A stretch of 64,000 bases of DNA from Clarkia xantiana subsp. parviflora (GCA_036873135.1 JAPTYO010000005.1:14176166-14240165); one strand, 5' to 3'. Counted from the stretch's first letter, positions 10,086 through 21,787 are shown. Notes: generated by a model from the letters alone, not told the origin. A program made the numbers and translations.

Positions 10086-10969
10086 TTTGTGTCGTTTTTT
10101 CGACGTTGTTGAACTCATATGTGAGCTATCTTTGCCCCCGGCTTCTATGTTTTAGAGATTTGTTCGCTTGGAACTATGTCGTATGAACCTGTTTTAAACA
10201 CAATAATTTGCATGATAACTTGTTAGTGATATTTCATACCGTTATCACTTACTGTGTTTGCTGAATGTGGATGACTAGTAGCGTAGACATAGTCCCCGCA
10301 GGTGTGACTGATAGCCACCTCCTGATTGATAAGTTGAGAAGTTATCCTGATTTGTTGCATGATGCACTACGCATATTGCCTTTCTTTCTTGAATAGCTTG
10401 TTGCTATATATGTTTTGGCCTGCCAGCATGTATCGACCCGCGCTGGGGAGGCATACATGAAAATACTATTTGATGGGTGTAATCTTGGCTAAGCAAGATA
10501 CATAGTTTATACCGTCTCTTAGTTCCACTCTAAGGCGACGTTGTACAAGACTCGAATTGTATGTTTTATGAGTTTTAAACAGGGTGCGCACCTGCCAGCG
10601 TGTATCATCCCGCGTTGGGGAAGCATACGTTAAAACTGTATAGTATTTGGGAAGGAATTTTGCAAACCTTAAAAGGTGTGTTGGTAATATACTTAGGAAA
10701 AAATATTTTGACATTGACCATAGTACACACCAAAAATCGTGTAGATAAAATTTTTATAAATGAGTTTGACATATGAATCATTTTATAAATAATTTGGCAA
10801 AAAATTGGCAAAAATGATTGTGATACATGATTCCTGCGTCCAGGGATCATGTAGCACTTTTTTTGAGAGTATGAAATGTGATGTGTGTTTTCTGCGTCCA
10901 GGAATCACACATCACGGTTTTGGAAGTTTATAGAGCGGGATTGTCGTCTTAGTAAGAGGACTTCCGCTT
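10086..10969. other. Non-coding spacer of E1
   Basis: No gene. A roughly 100-bp segment appears twice in diverged form: GCCAGCATGTATCGACCCGC (10422) versus GCCAGCGTGTATCATCCCGC (10594), each followed by a GGGG(A)AGGCATAC-type motif. GCGTCCAGG.ATCA motifs recur at 10836 and 10895. Confidence 0.5.
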
Positions 10970-11722
10970 ATAAAGAGTGAACCCTAAACAGGATATACAC
11001 ACATAAAGCGAATCCTAAACAGGATATACGCATATAGAGTGAATCCTAAACAGGATATACACATATAGAGTGAATCCTAAACAGGATGTACACACATAGA
11101 GCGAATCCTAAACAGGATATACGCATATAGAGTGAATCCTAAACAGGATATACACACATAAAGCGAATCCTAAACAGGATATACGCATATAGAGTGAATC
11201 CTAAACAGGATATACACATATAGAGTGAATCCTAAACAGGATGTACACACATAGAGCGAATCCTAAACAGGATATACGCATATAGAGTGAATCCTAAACA
11301 GGATATACACATATAGAGTGAATCCTAAACAGGATATACACATAGAGAGTGAATCCTAAACAGGATGTACACACATAGAGCGAATCCTAAACAGGATATA
11401 CGCATATAGAGTGAATCCTAAACAGGATATACACATATAGAGTGAATCCTAAACAGGATATACACATATAGAGTGAATCCCAAACAGGATATACACATAT
11501 AGAGTGAATCCTAAACAGGATATACACATATAGAGTGAATCCCAAACAGGATATACACATATAGAGTGAATCCTAAACAGGATATACACATATAGAGTGA
11601 ATCCCAAACAGGATATACACATATAGAGTGAATCCTAAACAGGATATACACATATAGAGTGAATCCCAAACAGGATATACACATATAGAGTGAATCCTAA
11701 ACAGGATATACACATATAGTCG
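10970..11722. repeat. 31-bp satellite array in E1 (about 24 units)
   Basis: The unit contains GTGAATCCTAAACAGGATAT followed by ACACATATAGA; starts at 11471, 11502 and 11533 show the 31-bp period. Variant units (GCGAATCC, ACGCAT, ACACACATA) recur in a fixed order in the first half, giving a higher-order repeat. The second half alternates CCTAAAC and CCCAAAC units. Each unit has a short inverted repeat ATCCTaaacAGGAT. It sits between gag-PR and the antisense gene, where the missing pol would be. Confidence 0.92.
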
Positions 11723-12380
11723 TGAGGTGGTTATCTAAACAGAGAACCTCCGTTACTTGAGGGGTGATCAGCTCCGTATGCCCATCCTGTTCTAAATCCA
11801 GGGGATAGCTATGGACATGAGGATTTGCCTTTGACTAGCGATGTCACAGCATGTCATTAAGATAAGTAAACATGGGGTTTGTCTTTTAGAAAAAAGGATA
11901 CCTCAACATGTTATTGCGATGATAGGCCTTGGCGTTATTCCAAGGTATTGCATGTGGTTGACGCTCTGAATAATCGTCGTTTTAATAATAGGTCTTGGTG
12001 TTAATCCAAGACATTACTTGTAGTTGACGCCCTTCTAGAGATAGACGCCTATGTTATGAATGGAGAAATAACCTCCTTGTTGGTGTAGATTTTGTGCGCT
12101 GGTTACTACTTGGTGTAATTCCTGAGTAGTAATTGTAGTGTAGCCATGACGTGTAATAGATTTTGCTTGCACATAGCATAGTTTTTGGATTATTGAAGTA
12201 GATAATATGCGCGTAGTTTTGTTGCTTCGCGTTTAATCCAAAAAACAGCGTTCAAGAGATAAGTATGTACCTACAAACGTAGATTGGTTTTATTAGATAC
12301 TTGCGCGTATTTACATTGATTATACTAGAAAGTAGAGAAGTGCAAAGTAATCTAGAGGAGAGTTGTTTCTCCCGTTTTTG
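11723..12380. other. Non-coding E1 interior after gag-PR
   Basis: No gene seen. It contains an imperfect direct repeat (CTTGGCGTTATTCCAAGGTATT about 11929 and CTTGGTGTTAATCCAAGACATT about 11994), each followed by GTAGTTGACGC or GTGGTTGACGC and itself partly palindromic. Confidence 0.4.
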
Positions 12381-15300
12381 TCATGGCTGAGTTGATGGCG
12401 ATGTCGCGTAGTTGGATGCAACAAATCGCCTCAGTGCACCTAGCGTGATGCATTCTTCGATTTCCCGGTTTAATGGTGGGCACATGTTTGTGTTGTGCCC
12501 CCAAGTTTTATGGTACTTGCACCATTCTTTGATGTTGTTGCCCAAGAAAGCTGTCTCCGAGGCAAGTGGACTTGGGAGCTTGTTTTCTAGCAGGTTGACG
12601 TAAATGTCTTCTGCCACCGTGTTTAGCGGTGTGAAGATGTTGTTGATACCAAAGCTTGCGTCTTCCCGGTTGTTCGTTTCTGCTCGAACACCTTTGTCCC
12701 ATCTGAGGGGTGTACCCCACCTCAGTTCTTGCTCGCAAGAGATTGCTGTCTCAAGCTTTTCCTTTAAATCCGCCATGGTCCTTGTTGTTTGCCATCCGTG
12801 AGTTCGTCCAAAGAGAAGGAAAGATATGGCGTTCATATTTGCATAGAACACGCTTATCACATCTTCTCTTGTTGCTTTCGCGTTTGAGGCATTGGAGGCG
12901 AATTTGATGAAGTATTCCAAGATTGGTTCGTCCTCTCCCTGCTGAACGAGCCAAATCTGTTGCCATGGTGATAACTGGGTGCTCTCTTGCGGTTTCCAGA
13001 TTGTAATGGCTTGCTCCATTGGTTGCTTCTTTCTTTCGTCAACCACTTTCTGCCTTTTGAAAGAGTTTATCATGGCAACATGGCATTGGTGCTTTGCTCT
13101 CAAGGCGTTAACGTAACAACGCCTTGCGGTTATTTGATCGCCCAGCACTTCTCCAATTCCATGCTCTGTCGGGAACTTCATCTTTTGGTGGACGGTGGAA
13201 GGCACGATCACATAGGGATTGATCGTTGTTCGTCCCAAGATTCCGTTGTAGGCTCCGAGGGATTCTACCACTACAAAAGTGACGTTGATATGCAATGCTT
13301 TCCATCCCTGGCCAAGGACGACCGGAAGTGTAATTGTGCCCAATGGTTGTGTAGCTGCTCCCGCGAAGCTAACTAATGAGAAAGTACCCGGAGACAGGTC
13401 CCTGACAGACTTCCCTAGTTGCTCCAGGACTCTGATATGTAGAATGTCAGCAGAACTTCCGCCATCCACCAGAATTCTTTTTACATCGTACCCGTCAATG
13501 TCCATGGTAATGACTAAAGCATCATCGTGGGGATAAACGATATGCTTCAAGTCCTCCCTGGAGAATTGGATGACTGCATCTTCTTGTTCGGGCTGCTTGC
13601 GCTTTCCGTATTTTGGCAGTGTTGCTGCTTGGGATGCATAGACGTCCCGGGCATTGGATATATGTCCTCCGGCGGCAGGCCCTCCATGTATGACATTTAT
13701 TACTCCTCGCTTGGCTGGCGGAGGGTTGTCATGGGCTTTCTCCTTTCCTTTGTTTGATCTTCTTGACGACTCTGGTTGAGTCTTTTTTGAGGGGCTGTTG
13801 CCTTGGTCCACAAATTGCTTTAACTCGCCCTTGAGGACGAAGTTATTAACTCGAAAGCGAAGACTGACGCAGCTGTCGGTTTCATGGCCGAAGACTTCGT
13901 GGTTTTCACACCACTTGTCTGTGTCTTTTCCCAGTGGGCCTTTCCGGAAATTGTTTGGCTCCCTCCACATATTTGCGTTTTTCATCTCTCTCAAAATCAC
14001 CGACAGCGGGGCGTTCAGAGGGATGCAATCGGCGAGATTTATTTCTTTAGGCTTCTGCAAATCCCCTTGGAAAGGTCTTTTTGGCTGAGGCTGCCAATGT
14101 TTTCCTTGGTTGCCTGGATGTGGCTTTGGTTGGTATTGTTTTGGAGTATCTTTCGCCTTAGCTGCGGCAATTTTCGCTTTATTCTGGCTTCTGAATCTCT
14201 CCAGGTCTATATACTCCTTGACTCTCGCGGCCAGTTCTTCCATGGACTCCGCCGGACGCTTGGCCATCTTTTCTGCTAAGGCATTGCCTCTTCGGCCAAG
14301 GTTTCGGATGAATGCCCGAACAATCTCTCCTTCGGTCAGGTTTCCTTGAATGTCTGAAATGTTTTGATTAAAGCGGACGTAGTAATCTGCAAGAGACTCC
14401 TCATTCTGCTGTTGGACATCGTCTAGGGCGTTGGCCCCTTTCAACAGTGTGCGCTCGCCCATGAATCGCTGGATGAATTTGGCCTTCAGATCTGCCCATG
14501 AAGTGATGCTTCCACAAGGTAGTGAGAAGAACCAGTGTGCTGCGGATCCAGCAAGAGTTTGTGAAAACGTCATTGTGAAATGATGCGGGTTCTTTGTTCT
14601 GCCCAGCAGGGAGGCCTCGTGCTTTTGCACGTGTTCAATTGGGTCTCCTTTTCCCCGGTAGGAGTCGCCTCCAATTCGATACAGTGCGTCTGGGACGCGA
14701 CTGTCTACTAGGTGGTCAGCAAATGGATGTGATGCCCTTTCTTCGAGAGCATGCATGCCCTTCATTTTTGCCTCTTTCATTTTTTTTTTCTACCAGCTCC
14801 TCTAACATTGCTGCTGTAAATCCCTTTGCTGGTTCAGCGTAACCTGTTGAAGGTTTTGGCTGATAGAAGTCAGACTGATCCCTACTTGTGGCTTGATAAG
14901 GATCGTCTCTTGCTGGTTGCTGCGGGTGGTAGAATGGGGGTTGCCTTTCGTTCCTCCATTGCTGTGCTCCTTGGAAAGGAGTATATGACCGTACTGGTTC
15001 ATATCTTGTTTGTTGATTCCCACCCTGGAAGGGATTACCATAGCGAATGGTGTCTTGCGACGTCTCCATTGCTGGTGCAGTATACTGTTGGTTGTTTGGA
15101 GGTGGCTGAGCTTCATATCCCTGGTTTTTGAGATACTCGCGGAGTGCAAATAACTCTTCCAGCGCAGCCATCATTGCTGGAGTAATGGTGGGCATCGGGT
15201 GTGCCCCCGCTCTCTGCTCACCCTGAGGCATTTCTGTCTGAGACTCTTCTCCATGTGTTTGTGGCTCAAAACCAGGCGGATACGCGTGGTGTTTGTCCTT

Positions 15301-15504
15301 TGGCTCTCTGTACTGTGCGTTGGGCACAGTGTCGGTTGGTATGGATGAAGCTACGGAAGTAGCTCTCGGGACGTGGGAGGGTCCCGACTGGCTCCCAGCT
15401 GGAGCTTGGCATCCCGCCTTTTTGTTCGCCGGTGACTTCCTGGGGCGCCCGGGCCTTTTTCTCGGGTTTTTGACCTCCTCGGGAGGGTTGTGATCACCTG
15501 CCAT
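12381..15504 (-). pseudogene. gag: E1 gag-protease-second gag-like polyprotein, one frameshift
   Basis: The minus-strand start is ATG 15502-15504 (MAGDHNPPEE), shortly after the primer site. The N-terminal part (15504 to about 14790) is Pro/Gln-rich. A run of ten A (T 14780-14789) shifts the frame; the main frame then runs 799 codons to 12381. In that frame: capsid-like Retrotrans_gag (about 27-200, SWADLKAKFIQRFMGER), a CX2HX4HX4C zinc-knuckle-like motif (C291, H294, H299, C304), and retropepsin (about 410-560, LVDGGSSADIL with D439). After the protease, where RT is expected, residues 600-790 resemble the second half of gag again, ending in another CX2HX4HX4C (C754, H757, H762, C767). RT, RNase H and integrase are absent. 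It could still be expressed if slippage on the A-run occurs. Confidence 0.85.
14780..14789 (-). other. Homopolymer frameshift site in E1 gag
   Basis: Ten consecutive T on the plus strand (A on the coding strand) mark the point where the N-terminal gag frame and the main gag-PR frame stop agreeing. Homologous reading continues across it with a one-base shift. It may be a mutation, a sequencing error in a homopolymer, or a programmed slippery site. Confidence 0.6.
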
Positions 15505-15522
15505 GGTTTCTGTAGCTTTTTG

Positions 15523-15545
15523 TTCGAATCGTGCAGACTGCGCCA
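15523..15545 (-). other. Primer binding site of E1
   Basis: Directly inside the right LTR (one base gap). On the plus strand it reads like a tRNA 3' end: TTCGAATC (T-loop type) through to GCGCCA. The complementary minus strand therefore starts TGGCGCAGTCTGC. The exact primer tRNA was not identified. Confidence 0.65.
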
Positions 15546-15546
15546 A

Positions 15547-16402
15547 TGTTGCGTCCGGGACGACTCGGGTCGCTAGGACGCGTCTGAGGTTGTGTGGGTT
15601 AGAACCCTTCTGTCGGAGGTTGTGACCCGGCAAGGTTGTGACCCGGTGACTCTGCGTCTTGAGCGTCGGATCCTGCGCAAGGGACCAATGCTAGCACGGA
15701 GAGGGGGGGGGGTGGTGCTAGCGGAGCCCTCTCCGATGCTTAAGTTACTATAGTGGCAAAAGGGTAATTTTCTAGAGAGAGAAAGTTCTAGAGAGAAGTC
15801 AGAGCTCAAAATACCAAAGTTGGGCAAATGAGAGAGTTAGTGAAAATGGGTGGCCAAGGTCTCCTATTTATAGGCTTCCTTGAGACCGGACCCGGTTTTG
15901 GAGCGGTTCGACGACGGTTCAAGAAGACAAACGGGAACCGTCATCCACATTGGTAATGCATGATCTTGACTTCTCTATACGTAACGGCGATCGCGGACAC
16001 GGTAATCGCGGATTCGACAATCGCGCAATACCCGTGGCGGAACTCGGACCTCGTCGAAATTGGGCGATTCGACGAGGTCCGGGTTGCCGTGCGATCCGGA
16101 CCTCCGGATTGCGCAATCCGGACCGGATTGCTGCAATCCGGACCTCCGGATTGCTTGCAATCCGGAGGTCCGGATTGCTTGCAACCCGGACGTCCGGGTT
16201 GCTGCAACCCGGACATCCGGGTTGCGGCAACCCGGAGGTCCGGATTGCAAGTGCAATCCGGATGTCCGGTCCGGTCACGCGTAAATGCGTTTCCGGACCG
16301 TTTTGACCCTTGGGAGGCGTTTTTCGAGACGAGATGTAATTTTTGACGTGTTTGCGAGGTCCGAAGCGTAAATACGAACCCGAATTGGACATTTATCCAT
16401 CA
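15547..16402 (-). repeat. 5' LTR of E1 (right copy, 856 bp)
   Basis: Same TGTTGCGTCC...CCATCA ends as the left copy and followed by the TSD GGAGG at 16403-16407. The minus-strand TATA box is at 15865-15872. Its palindrome array (16091-16274) has about seven units. Confidence 0.9.
16091..16274. repeat. Array of tandem palindromes in the right E1 LTR
   Basis: Same family as 5633-5880 but with fewer units. It includes T/A-arm units, C/G-arm units and one hybrid unit (GCAACCCGGA with TCCGGATTGC) where only one arm carries the change. Copy number differs although the rest of the LTRs is nearly identical, so the array changes length fast. Confidence 0.9.
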
Positions 16403-16407
16403 GGAGG

Positions 16408-17099
16408 TGTCGATCTCAAGGTCAGAATTTACACAATGAACTTCAACTTGAAAAATTGTTTTTTTTTTTTTTTGCAATTTGGGCATGAATCCTTTGAAAT
16501 CTGTTTCAAGGTCAGATGTTGAAAGTTGTAGTGTATGTGGGTATCTTTATATACAAATTTTATGGTGGCCTTCATAAAGCTCCTCTTCAATGCAGTGTCA
16601 TTACTGGAGCCTTCCTGCCGCTTCCTTTCTGGAGCTGCTCTTCATCTCCTGAAATTTATTTATGAAACCGCCATAATTTATTACGGATAGTTTATTTTTT
16701 TAGAACCCTAGGAGCATAAGCAGCGGCGGAGAAAACTATGGTGTCGTTTTGAATTTGCTGAGGAGATTGACGTCGTTTAACGTGTGCTGACGTGTCAGTT
16801 CAGCATTAATCCTCAAATCTAAACAATCAGGATTAGTAGTGTTTTAAAAACAACGTCGTCGTTTTTGAAAAAGCATCATCATTTCCCCTGATAGAGCCGG
16901 CGTCGTTTTTTGAAAGAGCATCGACGTTGGATAATGGTGTGATGAAAAGTGTATGAAGCGGCATCGTTTTGTATTTAGATGGACAGGTGGCACAATATGA
17001 TTAGTATTTAGGACAAGTGGCAGGCAATTAAAAGATTAACAACAGGATTAGTATATTATTTAGATAATATTAACAATTTCAATATTTTAATTTTATGTA

Positions 17100-17130
<31 letters not shown>

Positions 17131-17247
17131 TATTATTATTATATATATAAAACTATATTAACTATTACTACCCTGTGCACCGCGCTAGTAACAAATCGAA
17201 CTAAAAAAATGAGTTTTATAAAATATTTAAAAGGTATTACTACCCTG
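16408..17247. other. Spacer, probably an old non-autonomous transposon
   Basis: No gene recognised. Between 16740 and 16970 the motif CGTCGTTT(T) recurs at least five times in irregular spacing (for example 16744, 16773, 16852, 16906), a pattern of degraded plant transposon interior. A (TTA)n microsatellite lies at about 17098-17140. The 12-mer TATTACTACCCT occurs twice, at 17163 and 17234, just before E4 begins. Confidence 0.4.
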
Positions 17248-18459
17248 TGTCAGACCTAAATCTGACCTACGGCGAATTACGTTTAAAAAACGTGGATTTT
17301 GAAAGAGTCGCCACTAGTTAATTAAGGCTAACTAGAATCCTAAATTACCTAAATGAATAGCGAACTAAACACCTAGGTATAAAATCGAACAACGATCAGA
17401 AATTCGAGTTCGGGGGTTCCATTACGAATTAGAAATATAATTTTCAACTACGTCATTTCGGTGCTCAATTCACTTAATTGCCAATTTTAAAACTTAAATA
17501 TGCATTACGTCGAATTAATCCGATGATATCAAAATTAAACAAATTTTCATGCACAAATCATCATTAACGACAAGTCTAAGCCTAAAAACCTAATAAGTAT
17601 CCAAAACTCCTAATTAAAATAAAAATCCAAATAAAACCAAGACATGCTCAAAATTACGATGTAAATTAATAACTACATGTCCTACACATATATACATATA
17701 CATACAATTAAACATGTTATCTAATTATTCTACATTTAAACTATCTAATTAACATGTTATAATTATAACAATAATAATAATAATGTATAATAATATTAAT
17801 TAAAAAAAAAACAGCAGGCACCGGCGTGAAAAATACCTTCAGGCACCGGAGGGAAGCACTGTGGTAGCTCCTGGACGTCAGGCGGGCTACACGGTGGGCG
17901 GGACAGCAACGGCGCGGCAACGGGACGTGACTCTGGCGTGACTGACAGCAGGGACGGCAAAGGGCGACCAGGTCAAACTCCGGTGGCAGGGTGGGCGACG
18001 AGATCGTGGGTCAGAGCTCCGGGGATGGCTGGACAGGATTAGCAGGGGAAACTCCAGTCGATGACGGTGCAGGGATGGATTTCGACGGCAGCGGCGACTC
18101 CGGTGGTGCCTGGGCGGTGAGCGGGCGAGATGAGGCGGCGTCGTCTTCTTCGTCGGGAGAGCAGGCTGGAGCAGCACAACGGAGAACCAAGCGTCGAGCA
18201 GATAAAAACTGACGGCGGGGGCGTCAGAACGACGAGCGAAGGCGGACGGGATCTTCTGGTCTGCGGCGAGGATCGGAGTGGCCAGAGGTGGATGCAGCCG
18301 CCGTTCGGGATGGCTAAGGAGGAGGGCCGGTGAGAGAGAGAGAATCAGGAGAGAGAGAGAAAAAAATTCTGAGCACTAGAGGACAAAAATCGCGCAGACC
18401 CCGAGAAAATAATGTATTATTGCTTGTTGTTGTGTTTTTCTGTGTTTTACAATGTAAAC
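17248..18459 (-). repeat. E4 3' LTR, left part (split by E3)
   Basis: The left end reads TGTCAGACCTAAATC, the inverse of the LTR end ...TTTAGGTCCGACA seen in E3; the whole stretch is an inverted, diverged homologue of the E3 LTR. It breaks at TAAAC (18455-18459), where E3 is inserted; the missing remainder is at 37767-38147. The 17850-18340 part is GC-rich, with overlapping composition-driven ORFs on both strands. Confidence 0.8.
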
Positions 18460-19881
18460 TGTAAACACCTAATTTTGGTCCGCACGTAGCACGTTCAAAA
18501 TGTCATATGTGATGCGTAAAAAAAAAGGAAGTATTTAAATATGGAAGGTCGTGAAATTTCTAAAGATAGGACTGGCTTAAAATAGGATAGTGTATATGCA
18601 TTATTTATTGTAAAATATTTAGAAAATATATTATGAGTATTTATGGTGAAATACATAAATATATATTTTCGGAATATTAAATGCATATATTTTTCAGATT
18701 TTATTTTCCTAGTTTAGGGGTCCTAGTTTAGCTATAAATAAGGTCATTTTACATGTAAAAAAGACACCACAGAAAATAATAATAGAACTGTTTTCGTAAT
18801 CCGTGCACTTTCGTCTTCTAGTGAATTAATTAGTTTTTTTTTTCTCTCTATCTCTCCCGACCAGACCCTCCTGTTGCCTCACCCTCGGCCGTCGGTGGCC
18901 AGCCCCGCCATGACTTCGCCATCCGCTCCCTCATCGCCGACCGTGCCGTCCTCTCCTCGCCGTCCGACCAGCCCCGCCGACTACAACCTCCCACCGGACC
19001 TCGCCTCGAGCCCAGCCGTCCCTGACCCGTACTCCATCCTCTGCTCGACCGGATCTACCAAGCTCCCCTGCCAGCACCGATCCCGACCACGACCAGGGCT
19101 CCTCTGTTGCGCCGGCGACCTTGAGTTCAGTCCCGCTGCGCAAGCGACCTCCACCCTAGCCCTCGTCTGCCGATCCCGCCATCTCCGGCCACTGTGGTTT
19201 CCTGTTGTTCGCTGCCGGTCTCGCCGGAGCTCTGCCTGTCACCATCCGCTGCCATGGCCGCTATTGCCCTCTCTTGCAGGTGATTTTTTTTTAATTATAA
19301 TTATTATTGTTATTATTTAATAATTTGTTTTTTTGTTTAAATTTTCTGTTTATTCTTTATTATTATTATATTATGTTGGCTAGATAATTAAAATGTAAAT
19401 ATAATTAGATAACATGTTTTTGTGAATATATGTGTATGATATGTAATTACTAAATTGTATCATGTTTGGAGCATGTTTAGTTTTGTTTAGATTTTATTTC
19501 GATTAAGAGAATTAGATGCTTAATAGTTTTTTTTAAGGTTTATATTTATTGTTAATAAAAAAAATTTGTGTAAAAATTAGTTTAGTTTTTATTATAACGT
19601 TAGATTAATTTGATGTAACGAATGTTTAAATTTTAAAAGTGGCAATTAAGTGAATTGAGTACCGAAATGGCGTAATTAAAGATCTATATTTTTAATTCGT
19701 AACAGGACCCCCGAACTCGTATTTCTATCGTAGACTGATTTAATACCTAGGTGTTTAATTAGTTATTCGCTTAGGTAATTTAGGATTCCTGTTAGCCTTA
19801 GAATTAACTAGTGGCGACTCTTTTCAAAATCCACGTTTCCAAAAACATTTAATTGCCTTAGGTCAGATTTTAGGTCCGACA
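18460..19881 (+). repeat. 5' LTR of E3 (1422 bp)
   Basis: TGTAAACACCTAATTTTGGT to ...TTTTAGGTCCGACA. TATA box TATAAATA is at 18733-18740. It lacks about 60 bp (CTCTCGCTCTCTC...CAACCTCTCCT) that the right LTR has at 36826-36890; the segment is bounded by CTCG-type short repeats. The Pro/Ser/Arg-rich ORF 18874-19320 lies in the GC-rich part and has no motif. Confidence 0.9.
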
Positions 19882-19884
19882 ATT

Positions 19885-19904
19885 TGGCGACTCTGTTGGG
19901 GATG
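19885..19904 (+). other. Primer binding site of E3
   Basis: TGGCGACTCTGTTGGGGATG starts three bases after the LTR. From memory it matches the complement of the 3' end of plant tRNA-Arg (ACG) in about 15 of 18 positions. Confidence 0.65.
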
Positions 19905-21787
19905 ATTTAGAGAGTTCGAGCTCATTGTATTCGCTTATTGCCATGTTTTTTTGAGTTTTTTATATTTTATTATCTTCACCATTCTAACTTTATTTTTTTG
20001 TGTGACAGGTACATATTTTTAGAGTAATTAATTGACATTTTCTTTTTGTGGCATTATTTGATTTCGCACACTCACTTTAGTGTAATCTCCAAAAATGCCT
20101 AAAACTCAGGGCGACTAGGAACCCCGAAGGTTTAGTACGGTACGACCGGAGCGGCTGGGCCGCCGGTACGGCTCGGAAAAACTCTACTCGCTTGTGAAGG
20201 TCTTATGATCCCTATGATGGGGTGAGGAAACCACTTTGTCGGGAACCTATCAGTGGAACCTACCTTGTAGAGCAAAGCCACACATTTTTTTTACCCCCTA
20301 ACATGTTGTGTTTTATCCGTGTTTTTTTTTTGTTGTAAAAAAGAGTTGTCAGGAAAACTGTAAGTTTTTTTAACCGTGTAACTTTTATTCCCATGCATTC
20401 ATCTAACTGCATTTAAAAAAAAAAAAAAACTTTTTCAGCCAAGTAGTTAGTCATTTAGAAATTTTATTTCCGAACATGCATTTTGTATGCATTGTTTTTT
20501 TTTTTAAACCTCTTACCTGAATTTTTTTTATTTCAAACTTGCGTTTCATACGCATTATTTTTTTTTCTTAAAAAAAAAACTCTTCAGGTTAGTTTTATTT
20601 TGGTTAGCGCGTCGCGCATGTAAAAAAACATTTTTGGAAATAATTTCCCTTTAGCTATTAGAGTTTATAATTTTGAACGTGCATTCCATATGCATCATTT
20701 CAAAAACTTTTTACCTGAATTGTTTTATTTTAAATAATGCATCCAGTATGCATTAATTTAAAAAACTTTTTAGATAAATCGTAAGCTCTCTTAGTTTTAG
20801 GGCTCTTTGTTTAAAAAACTTTTTACCTGATTTTTTTAAAAGATGTGCATCTCATATGCATTATTTTCGAAAAAACCTTTCAGGTAAATTGTAATTTTTC
20901 TTAGTTGAAGAACTTTTATTTTTTAAGTTTGCATATTGTATTTATTTTTATACATCTCATATGCATTTTTTAAAAAAAACTTTTCACTTGTTTTTTTAAT
21001 TTTGAGCAACTAGGATGCATTGATTTTTTTTTTCTCCCCTCATAAAAAACAAAAAACAATTTTTTTTTCAAATAGCTTATAAGTTTTCTCAAATGTACAA
21101 CTTTCACCTCATGTACATCTTATAGGCATTGTTTTAGGAAAAACATTTTTTAGATAGATTGTAAATCTCTTCTTAGTTGTTGAGCTTTTAAATTCCAAAT
21201 ATGCATTGCATTTGCATTTCTTTTTATAAAAAACTTTACCTGGATTTTTCATTTTGTATATACGTATCATTCAGGTAAACTGGTTGTAAGTTGTAACTTT
21301 CTTAACAGTTGAACTTTAACTTTCAAGCGTGCATGAGCATTAAAAAAACTCAAAGTGTCATTCATTTTTTATCAGAGGTGTATTACACTTTTTCTACAAG
21401 ATCGTCTCAACATTCGCATGAGCAAGCGTTTAAAAAATGAGAGTTTTGATGCTAATTTTTGAAAATAGTTTAAATGTTTAGTTGAGCGTGACTATTCGAG
21501 CTTAAACAAAGGACGAGAAAATTCGTTTGGAAAAAAAATCATTTCGAACATCTATCGTGCGTTCGAGCCAGATAGTGCACTCAGCGAACTCATTAAACTC
21601 CAAGCTAGTGCAAAACACCTTAGATCATAAATTTTGATTCTTTCTGAAATGTAATCAAAATTATGAAATGAATGACATTAGAAGTTTTCCGAAAAATCAT
21701 GCATGACTCATTTGATTCTTTATACTAACTTTCATGTTTGGTATTTTCAGGTACCCTTGGATAGGTATCTGTTACATACGGGTGGTG
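19905..21787 (+). other. E3 5' leader with degenerate GCAT-rich repeats
   Basis: No ORF. 20100-20290 is a conserved GC-balanced block also present, inverted and duplicated, at 44300-44575 in E4. From about 20390 to 21350 loosely repeated modules combine TGCAT...TATGCATT, homopolymer T/A runs and ACTTTTTACCTGAA; the inverse occurs in E4 at 42300-44280. A T-rich stretch ending TTTGGTATTTTCAG then GTACCCTTGG (21738-21760) looks like a splice acceptor and is conserved in E4, so the repeat-rich leader could be an intron; this is inferred. Confidence 0.5.

Larger units (their letters stand above)
5088..16402 (-). mobile_element. E1: complete non-autonomous Tat-like Gypsy element with antisense gene
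   Basis: Two LTRs (923 and 856 bp) in the same orientation are flanked by a perfect 5-bp duplication GGAGG (5083-5087 and 16403-16407). The gag ORF, primer site next to the right LTR and polypurine tract next to the left LTR all show minus-strand orientation. Outside G-runs and a palindrome array the LTRs differ by only about two substitutions, so insertion is recent. Order in sense direction: LTR, gag-protease-second gag-like half, spacer, 31-bp satellite array, a gene on the opposite strand, 66-bp repeats, LTR. No reverse transcriptase, RNase H or integrase is present, so it needs enzymes in trans. Confidence 0.92.

Noticed and set aside
10970..11722. CRISPR-like regular repeats
   Set aside because: Units are contiguous 31-bp satellite repeats with no spacers, in a plant retrotransposon.
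12412..14842. Plus-strand ORFs opposite E1 gag
   Set aside because: Shadows of the long minus-strand coding frame; none resembles a known protein.
15523..15545. tRNA gene fragment next to the E1 LTR
   Set aside because: Only the tRNA 3' end is present and it abuts the LTR; it is the primer binding site.
17163..17189. Helitron end at ACTACCCTGTGCAC...CTAGT
   Set aside because: CTAG followed by T is present, but the hairpin is imperfect and too close to the terminus; not claimed.
18874..19320. Pro/Ser/Arg-rich ORF in the E3 LTR (also 36691-37176)
   Set aside because: It lies in a GC-rich LTR segment, differs between the two LTRs by a 60-bp indel, and has no motif.
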